From Fimbriimonadaceae bacterium (GTDB taxonomy: Bacteria > Armatimonadota > Fimbriimonadia > Fimbriimonadales > Fimbriimonadaceae), in NCBI GenBank assembly GCA_025451715.1, contig JANWJY010000007.1, positions 1 through 8,283 on the forward strand: 8,283 nt of DNA, read 5' to 3'. Under the pieces are notes generated by a model, which ran no database searches, was not told where the DNA came from, and saw only the letters and a program-made list of their open reading frames with translations. A program made the position numbers and the translations under genes. Of this stretch, positions 5,590-8,283 are shown piece after piece (the stretch's first letter is position 1; every line of letters starts with the position of its first letter).

Positions 5590-6066
5590 ATGAAGAACAA
5601 CCTCACATACCAGTTCGGAATCGTCCACCTCAACGACGATTGGATCGCCCCGCTCATCAAGGCCGTGGAGGAGACCACGCGCGACGAGGCCAGGTTCCAG
5701 CCAGCCGACGGAGTGGCGTCGGTCTGGGAGATCACGCTGCACGCGACAGGATGGATGGAAGACCTGCTCCGCGACCTGACCGGCGCGCAAGACCTCGTGT
5801 TCGCGGACTGGCCACTGATCGAGGACGAGAGCGAGGCGGCGTGGAAGTCGGCGCAGCGCAACCTGCGGTCTGTCGCCGTGCTGATGCAGGACGAGCTATC
5901 GCGGCTCGACGACTCAGGGCTGGAGGCGGCGATCGACGAGGACGGCACGACGAAGGGCCAGCGGATCGCAAGCATCCTCATCCACAACGCGTACCACGCG
6001 GGGCAGGTGATCAAGGTCCGACAGATCCACGCATCGCAGGCGAGGAGGCTCGCTGCGACGGTTTAG
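5590..6066 (+). CDS. DinB/YfiT-like four-helix metalloprotein
   Basis: A 158-aa protein of the DinB-like superfamily (four-helix bundle). The three expected metal-binding histidines are present: His51 in the second helix (VWEITLHATGW, 45-55), and His132 and His136 in the last helix (ILIHNAYHAGQVIKV, 129-143). The length is normal. Characterised relatives include thiol S-transferases that use bacillithiol, mycothiol or glutathione, and stress- or damage-induced proteins; the exact activity here cannot be told from sequence. Despite the family name, this is not DNA polymerase IV. The ATG at 5590 is preceded by GGAAGAG 6 nt upstream, a usable ribosome binding site, so unlike its neighbours this gene has a normal leader, which contains a hairpin. 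It stands alone: a CGNR regulator gene diverges from it and a strong terminator follows 23 nt after the stop. Confidence 0.9.
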   Translation: MKNNLTYQFGIVHLNDDWIAPLIKAVEETTRDEARFQPADGVASVWEITLHATGWMEDLLRDLTGAQDLVFADWPLIEDESEAAWKSAQRNLRSVAVLMQDELSRLDDSGLEAAIDEDGTTKGQRIASILIHNAYHAGQVIKVRQIHASQARRLAATV

Positions 6067-6089
6067 GGAAGGGGCGTCTCCACAGAGCA

Positions 6090-6122
6090 ACGGCCCGCGA
6101 CCTCGTAAGAGGCACGGGCCGT
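6090..6122 (+). terminator. Intrinsic terminator after the DinB-like gene
   Basis: ACGGCCCG (6090-6097) pairs with CGGGCCGT (6115-6122). An inner CCTC-GTAA-GAGG helix (6101-6112) stacks inside, with 3- and 2-nt side bulges. The tail is ATTATCTTTA. It begins 23 nt after the TAG at 6064-6066. It lies between convergent genes; on the minus strand the tail is not T-rich, so it chiefly serves the + strand. Confidence 0.75.
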
Positions 6123-6149
6123 ATTATCTTTAGTTGAGAAGTCGCTTGA

Positions 6150-7556
6150 CTAATTCGAAGTCGTCTTACGGCTTTTCTCGACCCACTTGCCGTCTTTCTT
6201 CTCAGAGATGACGGTCTCGGTCGTCTCGGTCTTCTTGCCGTTTGAGTCGGCTTTCGAGGACTTTTCGGTCACTTCCGTCTTCACGTCGCCTTTGACCGTG
6301 ACAGTTTTCTTGACGGTCGTGTCTCCCTCAGCGAAGATTTCGGTCGTGGTGTCGACGCCGTCCTTGGACTCCGACTTTCGCATACCTTCGCGGACTACCT
6401 TTCCATTGCCGTCCGTTTCTTTGAACGGCTCCCACTTAGGGGGGAGGGCTTTGGTATCGCCGCCCTGTCTCGGTGGATCCGGCTTTTTCTCGTCGACTTT
6501 CGGTGGATCCTCTTTCTTCGGCGGATCTTCCTTCTTGGTGCCACCGTCGCCCTTGGGGGGTGTCCAGTCGAGCTCCTTGAGCTTCTTCTTGAGCGGGTCC
6601 CAGACGTGAGTTTTGAGCCCTCTCCTTGCTGGCTCCCAAACCTTCTTGAACGGGTCCCAGAACTTCGAGAGCAACTCAGTCGGGTCGAAGTTCCATGAGA
6701 CGTCGAACTTGCCCTCCGATCCTGGTTCGGACTGTAGCGGGAAGTCGGCCTGTCCACCGGAGGTTGTCAGGGTCATTGTGCCCTCTCCGTTAGCGAACGA
6801 GACAGGGCCACCGAGGACCACTGCACTGACTTCGCCTTCTAGCTCTCTCGGAAGCACTGTCACGACAAGGTGGGTCTCGGCTCCGCTTGGGACCTTGACG
6901 TTTGTGAGCTTGGCGGACGCGGAGTAGAACACGACTTCTGTCGTTGCGCTCTGGCCTGTCGCTTTGTCTCGCACCGTCAGACTCTTCTGACCCGGCTGCA
7001 CGCCGTGGCTTGCCGGTCGGTCGATCACGATCTGTCGCGGTGTGCCGGCCAAGATCGTGAGCGAACTCCTGCTCTCGAAGTCGTCGAGATCGAGGTTGCC
7101 GAGGTTCGGGAAGTTTCCTTCGATCACGCCGAATCTCATCATGTCGATGGCTGTAACGTCCGAATCAAGTGCCAAGGACCCCTGTGGGTCGACGTTGTTC
7201 TGGTAGAGGTTTGGCGAGACTTGAATCGTTCCGAGTTTCTGCGGGCGTCCGTCGCCGGCGCTGAGCAAGTAGGATCCGGCCGCGAGGCCGGCCGCCAAAA
7301 AGACGCGTCCGTACTTGTCGGCCTTCTTCGTCGCGACGACTTCGCCTTCGACGGTCTGGACGCTGATGACTTCGCCTTCGACGACGCCCGTCGCGGCAAA
7401 CATGAAGGGCTCGTTCTGACCGATCTGAGTCGGCAGGACGAGTTCGGTCTTAGTTGAGGCGCTTGCCGCGGTCTGTGCTTGCGCGGCGAGGGCGTTGAGG
7501 AGGAGGAAGGCTCCGATCAGGAGCTTTAGGAAGCCATTAGTGTTTCGTTGCTTCAT
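6150..7556 (-). CDS. Secreted protein of unknown function with W-x-P repeats and charged C-terminus
   Basis: A 468-aa exported protein I do not recognise. The N-terminus is a classic signal peptide: MKQRN, a hydrophobic core (FLKLLIGAFLLLNAL), and AQA at 25-27 as a likely cleavage site. Residues 35-115 and 210-290 look like two beta-sandwich (Ig-like) regions. Five short W-x-P motifs follow at Trp300 (WDPFKK), 307 (WEPARR), 319 (WDPLKK), 331 (WTPPKG) and 375 (WEPFKE). Between the last two is a Lys/Asp/Pro-rich linker with repeated KEDPPK. The end (380-468) is Lys/Thr/Glu-rich with alternating beta pattern (TTVKKTVTVKGDVKTEVTEK). There is no membrane anchor or sorting motif. The frame is open to 7646, but ATG 7556 is chosen because it begins the signal peptide. 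An AGGAGG (7589-7584) lies 27 nt upstream, too far to act on this start. Divergent from the membrane-protein gene at 7742. Confidence 0.82.
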   Translation of the reverse strand: MKQRNTNGFLKLLIGAFLLLNALAAQAQTAASASTKTELVLPTQIGQNEPFMFAATGVVEGEVISVQTVEGEVVATKKADKYGRVFLAAGLAAGSYLLSAGDGRPQKLGTIQVSPNLYQNNVDPQGSLALDSDVTAIDMMRFGVIEGNFPNLGNLDLDDFESRSSLTILAGTPRQIVIDRPASHGVQPGQKSLTVRDKATGQSATTEVVFYSASAKLTNVKVPSGAETHLVVTVLPRELEGEVSAVVLGGPVSFANGEGTMTLTTSGGQADFPLQSEPGSEGKFDVSWNFDPTELLSKFWDPFKKVWEPARRGLKTHVWDPLKKKLKELDWTPPKGDGGTKKEDPPKKEDPPKVDEKKPDPPRQGGDTKALPPKWEPFKETDGNGKVVREGMRKSESKDGVDTTTEIFAEGDTTVKKTVTVKGDVKTEVTEKSSKADSNGKKTETTETVISEKKDGKWVEKSRKTTSN

Positions 7557-7705
7557 CGCGTGGTGCCGGTGCCCTGGCCGGAACCTCCTGAGCCTTAGAG
7601 GGGCGGCCGGTCGTGAATGTTCCCTGGCGGGCCGACCGAGTGCCAAATTGAACCTAAATCGAGGTCTGCTCGCAAGGTGGGCAGGAGGTGGGCCGCAGGG
7701 GTCGG

Positions 7706-7735
7706 TTCACACTCGCGGCAAGAATCCCTTACAAT
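7706..7735 (+). promoter_or_regulatory. Predicted promoter of the membrane-protein gene
   Basis: TTCACA (7706-7711, 5 of 6 to TTGACA), an 18-nt spacer, then TACAAT (7730-7735, 5 of 6 to TATAAT). Six nt separate TACAAT from the ATG at 7742, so transcription should start at or next to the start codon (leaderless mRNA). It lies in the 185-bp divergent gap 7557-7741, in which I see no gene. Confidence 0.62.
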
Positions 7736-7741
7736 GTTGCC

Positions 7742-8242
7742 ATGCAGCTTGTATGGAGCTTCCTCAAGGTCGTCATCGTTCTCGGGATTATCGGGTTCGT
7801 CGGGTACGTCATCTATAAGAAAGCCAATGTGCCGCCGGCTACGACGGCGGACGTCAATGCGATCGTCGTCGCGATCGCGCAGGTCGTGGGCGACTCGAAG
7901 ACCGAGCTCACGGCGACAGACAAGCCCTCGGTGGAGTTCCAGACCGAGAAGCTGAAAGGGATGGACATCGACACGATCCTCTCTGGGCTCGTCATGTTCG
8001 ACCCAGAGGCGACTCGCGCGCAGTACGTGGCGGTGGAGCTGATCTTGTTGCGCATCTATGAACGGCGTCCAGAGGGTTACGTGTCGCGGATCGATGGCGA
8101 CCCTTGGGACGTTTCGGGCGACCTCACGCAGATGGGCGTGTTCGAGATCGACCGCTCTTCGGCCGGGCCGGAACTTTTGAGCGCGATGGTGGACGTGTTC
8201 AGCAATGGCGTCAAAGCGCGGCCGGAGTGGGCAGGGACTTAA
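7742..8242 (+). CDS. Single-pass membrane protein of unknown function
   Basis: A 166-aa protein with one N-terminal membrane helix (LVWSFLKVVIVLGIIGFVGYVIY, about residues 3-25) followed by two lysines. By the positive-inside rule the position of those lysines would leave the C-terminal part in the cytoplasm; this is tentative. The soluble part (30-166) is acidic and mixed alpha/beta, with DVNAIVVAIAQVVGDSKTEL, KGMDIDTILSGLVMF, and a helix YVAVELILLRIYERRPEGY; no family is recognised and no catalytic motif stands out. The frame could extend back to a GTG at 7688, but that adds a basic stretch ahead of the helix and would place the start before the promoter. I therefore take ATG 7742, 6 nt after TACAAT. 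It is divergent from the secreted protein gene, and a heptamer repeat begins 8 nt after its stop codon. Confidence 0.75.
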   Translation: MQLVWSFLKVVIVLGIIGFVGYVIYKKANVPPATTADVNAIVVAIAQVVGDSKTELTATDKPSVEFQTEKLKGMDIDTILSGLVMFDPEATRAQYVAVELILLRIYERRPEGYVSRIDGDPWDVSGDLTQMGVFEIDRSSAGPELLSAMVDVFSNGVKARPEWAGT

Positions 8243-8250
8243 GGAGAGCC

Positions 8251-8283
8251 GAGAGCTGAGAGCAGAGAGCAGAGAGCAGAGAG
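8251..8283. repeat. GAGAGCA heptamer tandem repeat, cut by window edge
   Basis: GAGAGCT (8251-8257) is followed by three exact GAGAGCA units (8258-8278) and the start of another (GAGAG, 8279-8283). The period is 7 bp, as in the AAGGATG array at 3252-3279, but the unit differs. The array starts just after the stop codon at 8242 and runs out of the window, so its full length is unknown. Confidence 0.8.

Noticed and set aside
5640..6137. 165-codon frame overlapping the DinB-like gene
   Set aside because: Arg-rich shadow frame; the 5590 frame has the three metal-binding histidines and a ribosome binding site.
7557..7646. Longer form of the secreted protein starting at 7646
   Set aside because: The extra 30 residues are Arg/His/Pro-rich and would bury the signal peptide; ATG 7556 gives a standard exported N-terminus.

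Overview
The window is a GC-rich bacterial chromosome segment with short intergenic gaps and eight recognisable genes, plus the 3' end of a possible ninth at the left edge. No marker pins the taxon. The Rhs/YD-repeat style, the CGNR and DinB-like regulators, the palindromic and heptamer repeats and the aspartyl-tRNA synthetase sequence would fit an environmental phylum such as Armatimonadota, Chloroflexota or Planctomycetota; this is impression only.

Layout, left to right. Positions 1-245 are an AT-richer patch (42% GC over the first 130 bases, counted by hand) holding the possible end of a gene and two terminator-like hairpins. A truncated Rhs/YD-repeat ORF (276-1412, +) then runs tail to tail into aspS (1336-3222, -). 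The aspS gene carries an in-frame GC-rich palindromic repeat inside its GAD domain. Upstream of aspS on the same strand are four AAGGATG heptamers and a hicB-hicA toxin-antitoxin pair (3724-3310). Divergent from hicB, only 39 bp away, is an alpha/beta hydrolase with two EF-hands in its cap region (3764-4879, +). This overlaps the tail of a CGNR zinc-finger regulator (4860-5453, -). A DinB/YfiT-like metalloprotein (5590-6066, +) follows, with a clear terminator at 6090-6122. Next come a secreted protein of unknown function with W-x-P repeats (6150-7556, -) and, divergent from it, a single-pass membrane protein of unknown function (7742-8242, +). The window ends inside another heptamer tandem repeat (GAGAGCA).

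How the parts relate: hicB and hicA are translationally coupled by an 11-nt overlap. aspS lies 87 nt downstream on the same strand and may receive read-through. The other genes look like independent units in divergent or convergent pairs. The strongest non-gene signals are three. First, a palindromic repeat has been domesticated inside an essential tRNA synthetase. Second, a -10-like hexamer (TACAAT or CATAAT) sits 6-9 nt before the start codon of four genes, suggesting leaderless or near-leaderless mRNAs. Third, hicB and the hydrolase have overlapping face-to-face promoter elements. I see no CRISPR array, rRNA, tRNA, transposase or complete novel defence system here.
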